The position numbers and the translations under genes were made by a program. From assembly GCA_036768485.1 (NCBI GenBank), contig JAVLUZ010000154.1, positions 33,059,748 through 33,123,747 of the forward strand: DNA of 64,000 bases. Direction: 5' to 3'. This document shows, piece after piece, positions 23,301 through 31,395 of this stretch. Source of the DNA: Mermis nigrescens. Lineage: Eukaryota > Nematoda > Enoplea > Mermithida > Mermithidae. The notes under the pieces were generated by a model. It searched no databases and was not told the origin of the DNA. It was given only the letters and a program-made list of their open reading frames with translations. Every line of letters starts with the position of its first letter. The first letter of the stretch is position 1.

Positions 23301-26300
23301 TGAATTTTAGGACCTTTTTTGCAATTTTTGTCCTCCCAAAAATCTTTGTACATGTACAAAGACGGTCCAGAAAAAGTCTTTGTACATCGCGAAAATCTTT
23401 GCCGAATACAAAAAGCCGAGCTTCAAATGGCAGAAAACAATGTAAATTTGAAAAACAACAGTAGAGATAGATATACAAGGGGCGTTCAATAAGTTCGCGC
23501 TAGTTTTGCAATAAACTTTTTTCTGTCTGTGCTACGTATCATCATACGCGTTTGTTGCATAGCCTTCCCCTATGTACATGTGCTGTACGTTCTTGCACTC
23601 ACCATTTCTTTCTTTGTAAGTATTCCTCTCCTGAAAAGTCTTTTAACTTTACCCAACATTAAAAAGTAATCCAAAAACCACAAAAACAATCAATTGTCAT
23701 ATTTTTGATTTTAAATGGATGAAGTCAGTAATTCATATATTTTCATCCAACGCCGTAAGGTTTTTTCGGGATGACCTTCCTGCCGATTTATATATTTTGG
23801 CTGAATTAATTTTTGCATTTCTGGGTAAAATTTGAAATAACCTCCGTTCAAAGAAACAGCGTGATCGCTAGAAAAATAAAACGGATCGAGGCGAGGTTTT
23901 TGACATTGCATTATCAACATCCATTAAGTTCCCTTTCTCTACCAAACTTTCGGAGCCAAACGACAATCACTGCGTGAGATATGAGTGGGCAAATATTCCT
24001 TCAAATTTTAAAAATATGGGGTCCGGTGTAAAAAATTTTCTAGGACATGAAAACTTATGAAGAAAGAAATGGTGAGTGCAAGAACGTACAGCACATATAG
24101 TGGAATGCTATGCAACAAACCGTATGATGACAGCACAGACAGAAAAAAAGTTTTTGCAAAACTACCACGAACATATTGAAAGCCCATCGTAGATACAAAA
24201 GATGTCTGAATATGTAAGAATATGCATGAGATTATTGTGCAAAAATTGATTGTGGAGCATACATGCACAGCATGGGAATTCTGGGGGAGTGAAAACCTAA
24301 AGTGCCTTTTTGGGCCCAAAAATGGCCGGTACGCGTTAAAAAAACATCGTTTTTTGGCGTTTCTGACGATACTCTATCCTTCTAGAGCATAAAATCATGA
24401 AAAAATTCCGAAAAAAGTCGAAGAAATTGACCAATATATCGCTTAAAACATGAAGTTATGGCGCGAAGCGCCGAAAATTTGGCGATTTTGAGCAAATAGA
24501 TAGCCAAAAACCCGGTTAAAAAGACACTTTTTCTGCCAATTTTCAGGTAAGTTTCGCGAAAGTTTTGAAAAATCGCCAACTCTGGAGGGGTGAAAAATTT
24601 TTATGTGTGGGGAGTGAAAAATGATTCTGCGGGAGGTAAAACCCCCCAACCTTCAAGATCATGTATGTTGTGGAGTATTTAATGCACGCGCTTGGAGCTA
24701 AATAGACTGAAATTACGATATTCGCCGCGAAGCGCCAAAATTTTTCGAAATTTTGCAGAAAATTACTAGAAACGCGTTTTGCCCAAAAAGAATATGTCCC
24801 TCACAAGAAAAATCCATTAGCATTAGCTCTTAGTATTCTAAAAAACTGTTCAAGCTATCCGATTTGGTAGAATTTCAATACACTGATTGATCTTTGCATA
24901 AATGCACATTACAATTCATGCTGAATTAAATATTATTATGATGCTGAATTAAATATTATTATGCCTGGGCGTGGGGGGCTTTGGGGGATATTTTTCATTT
25001 TTGTTTTTTGATTTTCGCAATTTTTTGATGCCAATAGATGGTACTCGATGAGAAACGTTGAAAAATTGTGTTTTGTCGCCACACCACCATTTTTAGGGAC
25101 ATTTTTCGACCTTTGAAAAATCTTGCACCCCCAGAATCTTGGTGCTGCCCACCTATGCGTATTATGTTATGTATGTATCTTACACTTTCTTAAACAAAGT
25201 TCTGTACGTGATAATCTTCAATTTTTCCAGCATCAGAAATATGCCATATTGAATAAAAAAAGGTTCGTTGCGATTGAGCGCTTCTTCCAGTTTCAGCAGA
25301 TTTCCTTGTCTGAGCAATATACATATATAGAACAGAGTGTATGATAAATAAAAGTAATTAAAAAAGTAAATAATTCGGGAAGGTAAGCTAAAATTTGCAA
25401 AAAAATGAGGTGAAAAAAATTCATAAATGTGATTGTACGAGAATAATATGAAATACGTAAGAACCACACATTCCCATAGGGGGGTGAGGGGGGGGGTATT
25501 ACCCCCACCTCAGGGTCCGAGACTTGAATCACTGTCGGACGATTTTGAGCTATCAAACATTTTCTGCATGATTTTTGGGTACAAAAGCAGCGAAAATGTT
25601 AAAATTTTTTCGGCGCTTCGCGCCGACTAATTTATTTCTGTTTTGTTCACCCGTAAAATACCTCGAATGAACTTAAAATGAACTGAAAAGTCAAAATTTT
25701 CGATAAATTATCATATTTTTGCTTACAAGAGTGACGAAACTAGTCAGAATGGGACAAAAAGTAGTTAAAATGCAGTTTTTCACATTAAAACATGCTATAT
25801 CGCATGTTTTAGGCATTTTTCATATTTGACCTGCAAAAAGAAGGCTAGACTCTAAATTTAGCGGTCCAAAATTTTAGGATTTCTCACCCCCTGAACTTTC
25901 GACCTTGGGAAACTATGGTAAGAACTGAATACTGAAATATTACATTTCACGTTTTTCTATTGTCTAGAAATAATGAAATAATCTAAAAAACGGAATAACT
26001 TAAAACTACAACATTATATTTTACGTTTTATATTGTCCAAAATTGATCTAAAAGCGGAATAAGTGAAAACTGAAACATTAATTTTACATTTTCTATGCCA
26101 ACGATAGCATAAGGCCATCTAAAAAGATACATTAATATAGATATAAATATACGTAGGTCTTATATGTATGTATTTATGTGAGTAATTTACTCGAAAATTT
26201 TCCGTCTATATATTTAATTTTGATTTTCATCCAAGCATTTTAGAGTATTTCTCCAGCTTAATTATATTTGCTTATAATTTATTTAGCTCTTATTTACATT

Positions 26301-29300
26301 CATATTAAGAACTGATTATTTTATTTTACTAACAAAGTTGATTTTACTAGATTTTCTCCTTATCGACTTAACATATTAAGAGAGCAAGGGAAAGAAAGGA
26401 AAGGAAAGTGAGAAAAAGGAAAGAGAGCATAACTAGAGAAAAAAGGACGAAAATAATAACGGGAAAAAAGAAAAAACAAGAAATAAAAGGATAAGAGGCA
26501 TTAGAAACAAAATTTAGCAAACTAAGCGTACGTGCTAAAAGAATTAGAATTTTGAACATCTGCTGGTTGGTAAAAATTAGGGCATAAAGAGCGTATTATT
26601 ATGTATTATTATCAGGCACGTACAAACTCTGGGGGAGTGGGAGGGGGGGGTTCGGACCCCCCAAAATTCAAAAAATCTGAAAAATATAACTTTTTAAACC
26701 TTTTTTGTTGTTGCTATTTTCGGCTTTTTTGGACTTAGTTACCCCAAATAATTGGTGTTGGTCCCCCCAAAACAGGATGGCCAGCTACGTTGCCTGATTA
26801 TTATGTAATTAGTTAAAAATATTGAAAGTGTTTACAATTGTATACTTCTACTCAGGCAACCAAGGGAGTATAACGAGGGAAACTGCAAGAACTTTATGAA
26901 GTGGGTCAACTCGGAATCTGTTCGAGTTAGGCAGAAATAATAACATTTTTGGATTTTTGGGGCGTTCCTCAACGAGCTGTACGAGTATTCAATGGAGAAG
27001 AAAAAAATTTGGAAAGAAAACGTATTAGCTCATTTCAAAATGATGTAAAAAATCTATCGTTCTAATGATTTGCTGTAAAGATCTATCAGCATCCAGCAAA
27101 AACCTGACTCTATACACATCAACCTGTGGAATTTTTACTCTGTACTCAATTATGGGTTTTACAATAAAAAACGATAGATGCAAAAAATAATAACTCATAT
27201 TAAAATCTTCACCGTGTCTTAGTCAAACCCGAGCTTTCTAAATAAATATCTATAATAGAAAAGCCGGAAAGTTTTTGGGTTTCTAGCCGAAAACTAATCT
27301 GAAAACATATTTTAGTGGTATTTTAGCATAGATTGGAATTTTTAACGTTTTTTCCTTCGGAAGTCCTCGAAATGAAATTTTCTTTCAAGAGTAACCCAAA
27401 ATTAAATAACAGAATTCGATGAGATTGAATAATATTAGACAAACTTTTAATGAATACGGACCAAACCAAAGCATACGCCTTAAATCGAATTAAGATTGGA
27501 CCAAAGCCCAGGCACGTACATGGCTGGCTGTCCTATTTGGGGAACCAACACCAATTTTTGGGGGACTGAGCCCAAAAAGGTAAAAAAATAGCACAAAATA
27601 ACGTTTAAAAAGTCCTATTTTTTCCGATTTTTCTGACTTTTGGGCGAGATCCGAACCAGCGTTTTTTGTACAAGGTCCGTTTGTACATGTACAAATCGTC
27701 GCCGCTATGCAAGAAGGTGCTAAATCCACTTTTTGTAAAAAATGAGTTACATGCACTTTGAATTACTTAAGACTATTTTCTATTAATTAAAAAAAGTTTC
27801 AGCCTCAAATCTCAATTATTGATTGAGATATGAGCATTAATCTTTCACAATGTACACTGATTTCATATCCATTATAAAACTTTAAATTCGTTTTTTCTCA
27901 ATATCGCAAAAAGTGGATGTAGCACCCTTTTGCATAGCGGCGAAGAAATATGGTCCCCCAAAAGTCTTTAAACATCTTGTACATGCAAATTTTTGTGTAC
28001 TATAATATAGTACAGTAGCGATTTTAGTGTGGTCAAACAGGGTTTTTCGACTTTTCCAAAAATTACTAAAAATTGTCTCAAAACGGCGCGAAGCGCCGAA
28101 AAACTTTGACATTTTCCATTCTAAAATGCGAATTCTACCATTTTAAAGATATGTATGTAGGACAAACAATTACTCATTTAATTTCTGGGAATTTTACACC
28201 GTTTTACAGTTTTTGTCTTCCCAAAAAATCTTTGTACATTTTGTACACACAAATTTTTGGGTATTATAATATGGTACAGTAGCGATTTCAGTGTGATACA
28301 AACAGAGTTGTTCGACTTTTAATAGTGTATTTTAGCTAATTTCTGGGTCTCTAAGGGTAAAAATCACCAAGAATCGTCTTGAAACGGCGCGAAGCGCCGA
28401 AAAATTGACACTTTTTCTTTTGAAATGCAATTTCTGCCATTATAAAGATATATAGAACACACAATTACTCATTTCGGCGCAACGCGCCGGAAATTTTGTG
28501 AATTTCAGACCTTTTCTGCGATTTTTGTCTTCCCAAAAATTTTTGTACGTGTACAAAGACGGTCCCGAAGTCTTTGTATGTAGATCAGGGAAAAATCTTT
28601 GCCGAGTTAAAAAAAAACACTGGTCCGAAGTCCGAACCCCCCAGTCCCCCAAGAGATACAAGTCTGCCAAAGCCAGCTTACTTAACAGCTGCCGCAACGT
28701 CACAAAATTCGGTGAGATTATGTCGCTTCAATAAATCAGTAGTCGGCATATGTCCCTGTAAAGTGGTAAAAAATTAAAGAGTACCGAAAATTCGCGCCAA
28801 ATAGAAAAAACAGGTATTCACCAAGAACATTTTCACAGGAACCAAATAAATTAGAATTAGTCTTTTGTTTTTCGCGCTATCCGGATGACAATTTCGGTAA
28901 GCGAACGACAAAGCTGCTTCGGCTAGAAAAGCAAAAAGTTGAGAACTTCCAAAAACTTTTCTTATCAATTAAAAATCTGAAAGCTGACCCGTATTGAAGG
29001 GATCTTCAATAAGTGCCTATGTAAATACATGGGCTGCGTCTAAATTTTAGGGGCCTCCAAAATTTTCAAGTTTAAAAAAGTTGCCAACTTTCTCATCGAG
29101 CTGCCCAACCATTGGCATCGAAAAATCGCGTAAAAACGGAAATTTAATTTTGAGAGGTTTGTCAAATTCTAGGAGGGTCATATGACATCAGAGGGTGCTG
29201 CAGACCACACAGATAAACAGAGTAGCCGACCAAAGGGGTTAGACGGATTGGGGATCGGAAATTGAGCTTTTTTGGGCCAAAATGACCTGAAAAACCTGTA

Positions 29301-31395
29301 TTAATGATAGAATAGCGTGGAAACTACGTTATTCCACCGTTTCTGGTCATTGTCAAGCACTTTTGAAAAACGATACCAATTTTCGTTCATTTTTGGCCTT
29401 CACTTCGCTTCATTTTCCCCGGAAAATTTTCAGTTTTCCCATTCTGGGGGTCTAGTAGACCCCAAATCCTTCCCACGTGCACATCCGGTACAGACCCCAT
29501 ACCATGTTTGAAATATTTAGAAGTTGGTTTGTCGAACAGTTCTATGACCACTTTCTTCTTGAACCGATTCTCATACACTTCCTAACTTCTATCGACATGT
29601 TTTAGACAGTAGGGTGCATAGGTGGACGGCACCCAACCTCTGGGAAAGGGTGCAAGATTTTAAGGTCAAAAAATGGCCTTAAAAATGGTGGTATGGCGAA
29701 AAAACATCATTTTTCGAAGTTTCACAATTGGCATCGAAAACTTGCGAAAAAAACAGAAAAATTTTTAAAAATTGAATTCTGGGGGCATTTTGGTTTCTGG
29801 GGGGGGTTATTTTGGTTTCTGGGGGCGCATACCCCCGAACCCTCCACGCCCAAATATAGTAAGGTGTCTATGAGTATTATTCCAAAGCACAGATTCCACA
29901 AAATTAAACAACAAAAGACCGCTCAGATCCGCTTAATTTCTGATGTTGTAGGCTCCCCAGAATAACTGAATGACGTCAGAAATAGAAAATCCAATTTGAG
30001 GAACTTTTCAGCAAACCAACATCGATTAGCATTAAATTTACGTTTTTGCTCGATATTTTAATAAAATATTTACTTTTTAAAATCGAAAATTGGATGTAAA
30101 TATCTTATGTCAATCCAGAGCGACATGACTGAAAGTTTCAATTTTTGGACTAAAGAGCAGAGAAACGAATAAGTAACCAAAGCTAATTACAATTTGCCTA
30201 ATTTCAAAATCGGCACATATCTCAAATCAAAAAACGAACAGAAAAAAATCTAAAAAAATAGATGTTCCACGAAAACCTAGGAGGAGGTATAGTCAGGAAA
30301 ATCCAAATTACATTGTACGTGTTACTTAAAAATGATCATAAATAATCAAAATTATAAAATGCTATAAAAATTACTATGCGACGTTACTTGAAACTGAAGT
30401 TTTCTATCCCAAGCGTGTTATCAAAGTGATAGTACAGAATAAATTAGGAGAAAAATTAACAAAAAGATAAACACAATGAAAATGATTAATAAATAGATAA
30501 AAGGAAAATAAAGTAAGTAATAAATAAATGAAATCAAAATAAATAAGACATAATAAATAAAAATATGTAGACTTTAAAAACTGCTCTCGCAAAAACGCTG
30601 TGTGTGTGTGAGCAGTGTTAACTAAATTGGGCTTAAAGTGTAATTGTGGAAAAATAGCTCATAAAATCTTGAGCTTTTCTAATAAATGAGATGAGATTTT
30701 TCTAATACGTTTTCTTGCGCTTAGGCACAACAACTTATGTATGTACAGAAAAAATTTCTGACTGCTGACGGGGCGCCTATCTCTCCCTAAATACAGTCCT
30801 AATTCACGGGTTTTTTGTATTCGGCAATCTCGATGTGCAAAAAGACTTTTTGGGACCGTCTTTGTACATGTACAAAGATTTTTGGGAAGACAAAAAATTG
30901 CAAAAAAGGTCTAAAATACGTTTAACTTTCGAGGCGCTTCGCTCTGAAATGAGTAATTCTGTGTTCTATACTCTTTATAATGGCAGAAATTGCATTTCAA
31001 AAGGAAAAATGTCAAATGCTCCGGCGTTTAGCGCCGTTTGAGATTATTATTAGTGATTTTTGCCATCAGAAACCCAGAAATTAGCTGAAATACACTAGCA
31101 AAGGTCGAACAGTTTTTACTAAACATAAATTGTTACTGCACCATATTACAGTACCCAAAAATTTGTGTGTAACAAATGTTAGAAGACTTTTGGGGACCAT
31201 CTTTGTACATGTACAAACGGACCTTGTACAAACAAAAACACTGCCCTGATTATTTTAAGCTAGATCAACTGACCCGTCTTAAAAATCTGAATCGAACATC
31301 GATTTACGTCCGGTAAAATATTTGTAAGTGACCTTGTCAGCCATAGAAAAATTATCATACAACGCGCCACAATTGTCGATAGCACGTACCGAGGG
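14213..31395 (-). CDS. PCID2: PCID2 (PCI domain protein of TREX-2), six 3'-terminal exons
   Basis: Exons in transcription order are 31395-31274, 28922-28822, 28755-28682, 25309-25184, 18732-18609 and 14308-14213. Phases agree at all five junctions, giving about 213 C-terminal residues. PCID2 (yeast Thp1 orthologue) is a subunit of the nuclear TREX-2 complex that couples transcription to mRNA export and binds RNA through its PCI/winged-helix fold (family knowledge). Diagnostic segments seen: [71 protein letters not shown] and [20 protein letters not shown]. The amino-terminal half was not found downstream of 31395 on this strand; it may lie in the N gap or past the window. Introns are long and transposon-filled. 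One surplus T breaks the frame in the first visible exon. Confidence 0.9.
14608..14842 (-). mobile_element. Family A MITE, copy A13 (PCID2 last intron)
   Basis: Flanks GTCGGGAC (14600-14607) and GTCGAGAC (14843-14850) agree at 7 of 8. Confidence 0.88.
15132..15289 (+). repeat. A-prime short repeat
   Basis: Runs from CGCACATGAGAGTGGGGG to TGCTGCCCCACGTATG. No convincing duplication. Confidence 0.55.
15343..15579 (-). mobile_element. Family A MITE, copy A14
   Basis: Perfect 8-bp duplication GCTATTAC at 15335-15342 and 15580-15587. The right-hand duplication is also the left flank of the next copy. Confidence 0.92.
15588..15815 (-). mobile_element. Family A MITE, copy A15, in tandem with A14
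   Basis: Begins directly after the shared octamer GCTATTAC and is followed by GCTATTGT (6 of 8). The two copies have the same orientation and are separated only by the 8-bp target sequence. Confidence 0.88.
16221..16737 (+). mobile_element. Family F non-autonomous DNA transposon
   Basis: 517 bp with ends AGTGGCGGATCC and ATCCGCCAGT (inverted) and an 8-bp duplication GACCTTGC at 16213-16220 and 16738-16745. It has a GC-rich inner border (GGGCGGCCGCCCCC) and no recognisable transposase. A related left end (GTGGCGGATCTAGG) occurs at about 36457. Confidence 0.8.
17091..17808 (-). mobile_element. Family A MITE, copy A16, interrupted by a family C element
   Basis: The left part (17091-17312) begins CACACGTGGGCGC. 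The right end (about 17779-17808, CCAAAATTTTAGTGCTGCCC then ACCTAGG) is separated from it by a CA-rich microsatellite and a family C copy. The outer flanks CATACAGG (17083-17090) and CATACAAG (17809-17816) agree at 7 of 8, showing that both halves were once one insertion. Confidence 0.75.
17334..17762 (-). repeat. Family C dispersed repeat, copy C2, nested in A16
   Basis: Reverse copy of the 3052-3475 repeat: TTTGACCATTTTGATCGTTT, then TTTTGGATTTTTGGATTTCA and GCCGACCCTGACCTCGTGCA. It is bordered on both sides by CACACA tracts. Confidence 0.65.
18418..18425 (-). promoter_or_regulatory. Duplicated, distal copy of the PCID2 5' splice site
   Basis: On the - strand this octamer reads CAGGTAAA, followed by TGG. 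It is the outer target duplication of MITE G2 and a second perfect donor (CAG|GTAAAT) for the PCID2 penultimate exon. Using it would add 186 nt of MITE, with an in-frame TAA at 18450-18452. Confidence 0.75.
18426..18603 (-). mobile_element. Family G MITE, copy G2, inserted at a PCID2 splice donor
   Basis: 178 bp, ends CAGGCACTTAGC and GATACGTGCCCG. Perfect 8-bp duplication TTTACCTG at 18418-18425 and 18604-18611; the right-hand copy is the exon-intron junction itself. Confidence 0.92.
18604..18611 (-). promoter_or_regulatory. Proximal 5' splice site of the PCID2 penultimate exon
   Basis: Complement reads CAG|GTAAA with the exon ending at 18609. It is the inner target duplication of MITE G2. 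The intron then continues CGGGCACG from the element end, so the donor keeps its first five intron bases. Confidence 0.85.
18609..18732 (-). CDS. PCID2: PCID2 penultimate exon
   Basis: Acceptor GTTATAG at 18739-18733. It completes a Val codon and encodes [20 protein letters not shown] and the highly conserved [19 protein letters not shown], ending in phase 0. This is part of the PCI/winged-helix region. The open frame runs through the adjacent MITE as far as 18450. Confidence 0.9.
18776..19229 (-). mobile_element. Family E element, copy E1
   Basis: Family E elements (about 440-460 bp) have ends like CAGTGTTTTTTGTACAAGG and TTGCCGAATACAAAAAACAC. They carry palindromic GTACATGTAC, paired GGTCCC/GGGACC with CTTTGTACAT, a TACTATAATATAGTACAG block, and GGCGCTTCGCGCC hairpins. 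This copy's right end is fused to the 2.6-kb element D1. Confidence 0.75.
19230..21792 (+). mobile_element. Element D, copy D1 (2.56 kb)
   Basis: Ends in GGACCGAGG... and ...CCTCGGTCCGATCAC, with long stretches of CCTCGGCCGAGG near both ends (19253-19315 and 21690-21784). The whole length is repeated in inverse orientation at 33057-35648. The interior contains an E-like segment (about 19950-20340), an A/T-rich middle and G/C-rich debris. No protein family was recognised. Confidence 0.85.
21867..22267 (+). mobile_element. Family B copy B3, diverged
   Basis: Runs from CATACGTGATCTAGGGGGG to CCATGCTGTGCATG. Strongly diverged inside; target duplication not clear. Confidence 0.6.
22282..22680 (-). 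mobile_element. Family B-like copy B4
   Basis: Starts CATACATGTACAGCATGGGA, 14 bases after B3, in reverse orientation, and holds the hairpin GGCGCGAAGCGCC at 22500-22512. The right end is vague. Confidence 0.55.
22964..23420 (+). mobile_element. Family E element, copy E3
   Basis: Begins GGTGTTTTTGTACCAAGG and ends CCGAATACAAAAAGCCGAG. Flanks CTCCAAAT (22956-22963) and CTTCAAAT (23421-23428) agree at 7 of 8, suggesting that family E also makes 8-bp duplications. Confidence 0.75.
23476..24189. mobile_element. Mariner-like element with long inverted ends and TA duplication
   Basis: 714 bp. Left end CAAGGGGCGTTCAATAAGTT; right end (complement) CGATGGGCTTTCAATATGTT. The inverted repeats run about 125 bp (23476-23610 and 24065-24189) and both sides show TA. 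On the - strand a 69-codon frame (23711-23920) contains [15 protein letters not shown], faintly like the end of mariner transposases. Catalytic motifs were not seen, so it is non-autonomous. Confidence 0.72.
24258..24667 (-). mobile_element. Family B element, copy B2
   Basis: Full-length reverse relative of 2408-2793. Perfect 8-bp duplication TTGTGGAG at 24250-24257 and 24668-24675. Hairpin GGCGCGAAGCGCC at 24460-24472. Confidence 0.92.
24960..25157 (-). mobile_element. Family A MITE, copy A17, beside a PCID2 exon
   Basis: Begins TATGCCTGGGCGTGG and ends GCTGCCCACCTATG. Flanks AATATTAT and CGTATTAT match at 6 of 8. Its end lies only 26 bases from the donor of the neighbouring PCID2 exon. Confidence 0.8.
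25184..25309 (-). CDS. PCID2: PCID2 internal exon (PCI core)
   Basis: Acceptor TTGCTCAG at 25317-25310; donor AAGT|GTAAGA at 25184/25183. It encodes [20 protein letters not shown] and [20 protein letters not shown] plus the first two bases of Val, in phase with both neighbours. This is the PCI helical core. Confidence 0.92.
25475..25915 (+). repeat. Family C-related repeat, copy C3
   Basis: Carries GGGGGTATTACCCCCACCTC, CACTGTCGGACGATTTTGAG and AAATTTTAGGATTTCTCACC, paralleled in copies C1, C2 and part of element D. Hairpin GGCGCTTCGCGCC at 25612-25624. Confidence 0.55.
26378..26490 (+). repeat. Polypurine tract
   Basis: About 110 bases almost entirely A and G (GGGAAAGAAAGGAAAGGAAA and similar). 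Simple-sequence DNA, no gene. Confidence 0.8.
26613..26796 (+). mobile_element. Family G MITE, copy G3
   Basis: Ends CAGGCACGTACA and GCTACGTTGCCTG; perfect 8-bp duplication ATTATTAT at 26605-26612 and 26797-26804. The low-complexity target makes this duplication less telling than those of G1 and G2. Confidence 0.88.
26805..27508. other. Unassigned AT-rich intron sequence
   Basis: Part of the long PCID2 intron between exons 28682-28755 and 25184-25309. I see no gene or sharp repeat boundary. The stretch near 26950-27000 (GGGGCGTTCCTCAACGAGCT) resembles 51570-51590 inside the long G element. Confidence 0.5.
27509..27657 (-). mobile_element. Family G MITE, copy G4, truncated
   Basis: Begins CAGGCACGTACATGG and carries AACACCAATTTTTGGGGGAC, but breaks off where a family E copy begins (27658). 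Confidence 0.7.
27658..28621 (+). mobile_element. Two joined family E elements (E4/E5) with a nested MITE
   Basis: Starts GCGTTTTTTGTACAAGG and ends at AAAACACTG. Around 28230-28245 the sequence passes from the end of one E unit (CTTCCCAAAAAATCTTTGTA) into the middle of a second. Exact GGCGCGAAGCGCC hairpins lie at 28084-28096 and 28386-28398, with a variant at about 28476. The first unit is split by the element at 27697-27945. Confidence 0.7.
27697..27945. mobile_element. 249-bp MITE nested in family E copy
   Basis: Inverted ends of about 37 bp: CGTCGCCGCTATGCAAGAAG and (complement of the right end) CTTCGCCGCTATGCAAAAGG. The host family E sequence resumes on each side, with AAAT at both borders. 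Confidence 0.82.
28682..28755 (-). CDS. PCID2: PCID2 internal exon, 74 bp
   Basis: Acceptor CTTTACAG at 28763-28756; donor GTTAA|GTAAGC at 28682/28681. It encodes [20 protein letters not shown] and AAAV plus two bases of Lys. GHMPT followed by LLK is a PCID2 signature. Too short to stand out in an ORF scan. Confidence 0.9.
28822..28922 (-). CDS. PCID2: PCID2 internal exon, 101 bp
   Basis: Acceptor TTTTTGCTTTTCTAG at 28937-28923; donor TTCTTG|GTGAAT at 28822/28821. It encodes (A)[20 protein letters not shown] and [13 protein letters not shown]. Enters in phase 1, leaves in phase 0. Confidence 0.92.
29031..29195 (+). repeat. Degraded family A-like fragment
   Basis: Keeps TTTCTCATCGAGCTGCCCAA and CCATTGGCATCGAAAAATCG from the A core but no intact ends. 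Confidence 0.45.
29617..29858 (+). mobile_element. Family A MITE, copy A18
   Basis: Flanks GTAGGGTG (29609-29616) and GTAAGGTG (29859-29866) agree at 7 of 8. The right end has decayed to CGCCCAAATATA. Confidence 0.85.
29867..30804. other. Unassigned AT-rich intron sequence
   Basis: Lies within the PCID2 intron. 30430-30560 is an A-rich simple stretch (AATAAATAAA-like). No coding or repeat signature was recognised. Confidence 0.5.
30805..31243 (-). mobile_element. Family E element, copy E6, next to a PCID2 exon
   Basis: Runs from CACGGGTTTTTTGTATTCGG to TTGTACAAACAAAAACACTG. Flanks TCCTAATT (30797-30804) and CCCTGATT (31244-31251) match at 6 of 8. It ends 30 bases from the PCID2 donor at 31274. 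Confidence 0.78.
31274..31395 (-). CDS. PCID2: PCID2 exon (first one visible), with a one-base surplus
   Basis: Probable acceptor TTATTGAAAG at 31405-31396, less pyrimidine-rich than the others. It encodes [20 protein letters not shown] then [18 protein letters not shown]. The frame then meets TAA because the run at 31281-31285 has five T (complement). With four, it reads on through Lys-Thr to donor ACGG|GTCAGT in phase 1, exactly the phase needed by the next exon. Either a homopolymer sequencing error or a real frameshift. Confidence 0.85.

Noticed and set aside
29387..29578. Minus-strand frame with a natural-looking peptide ([20 protein letters not shown])
   Set aside because: It matches no PCID2 segment and has no clear splice sites; recorded only as an unexplained frame.
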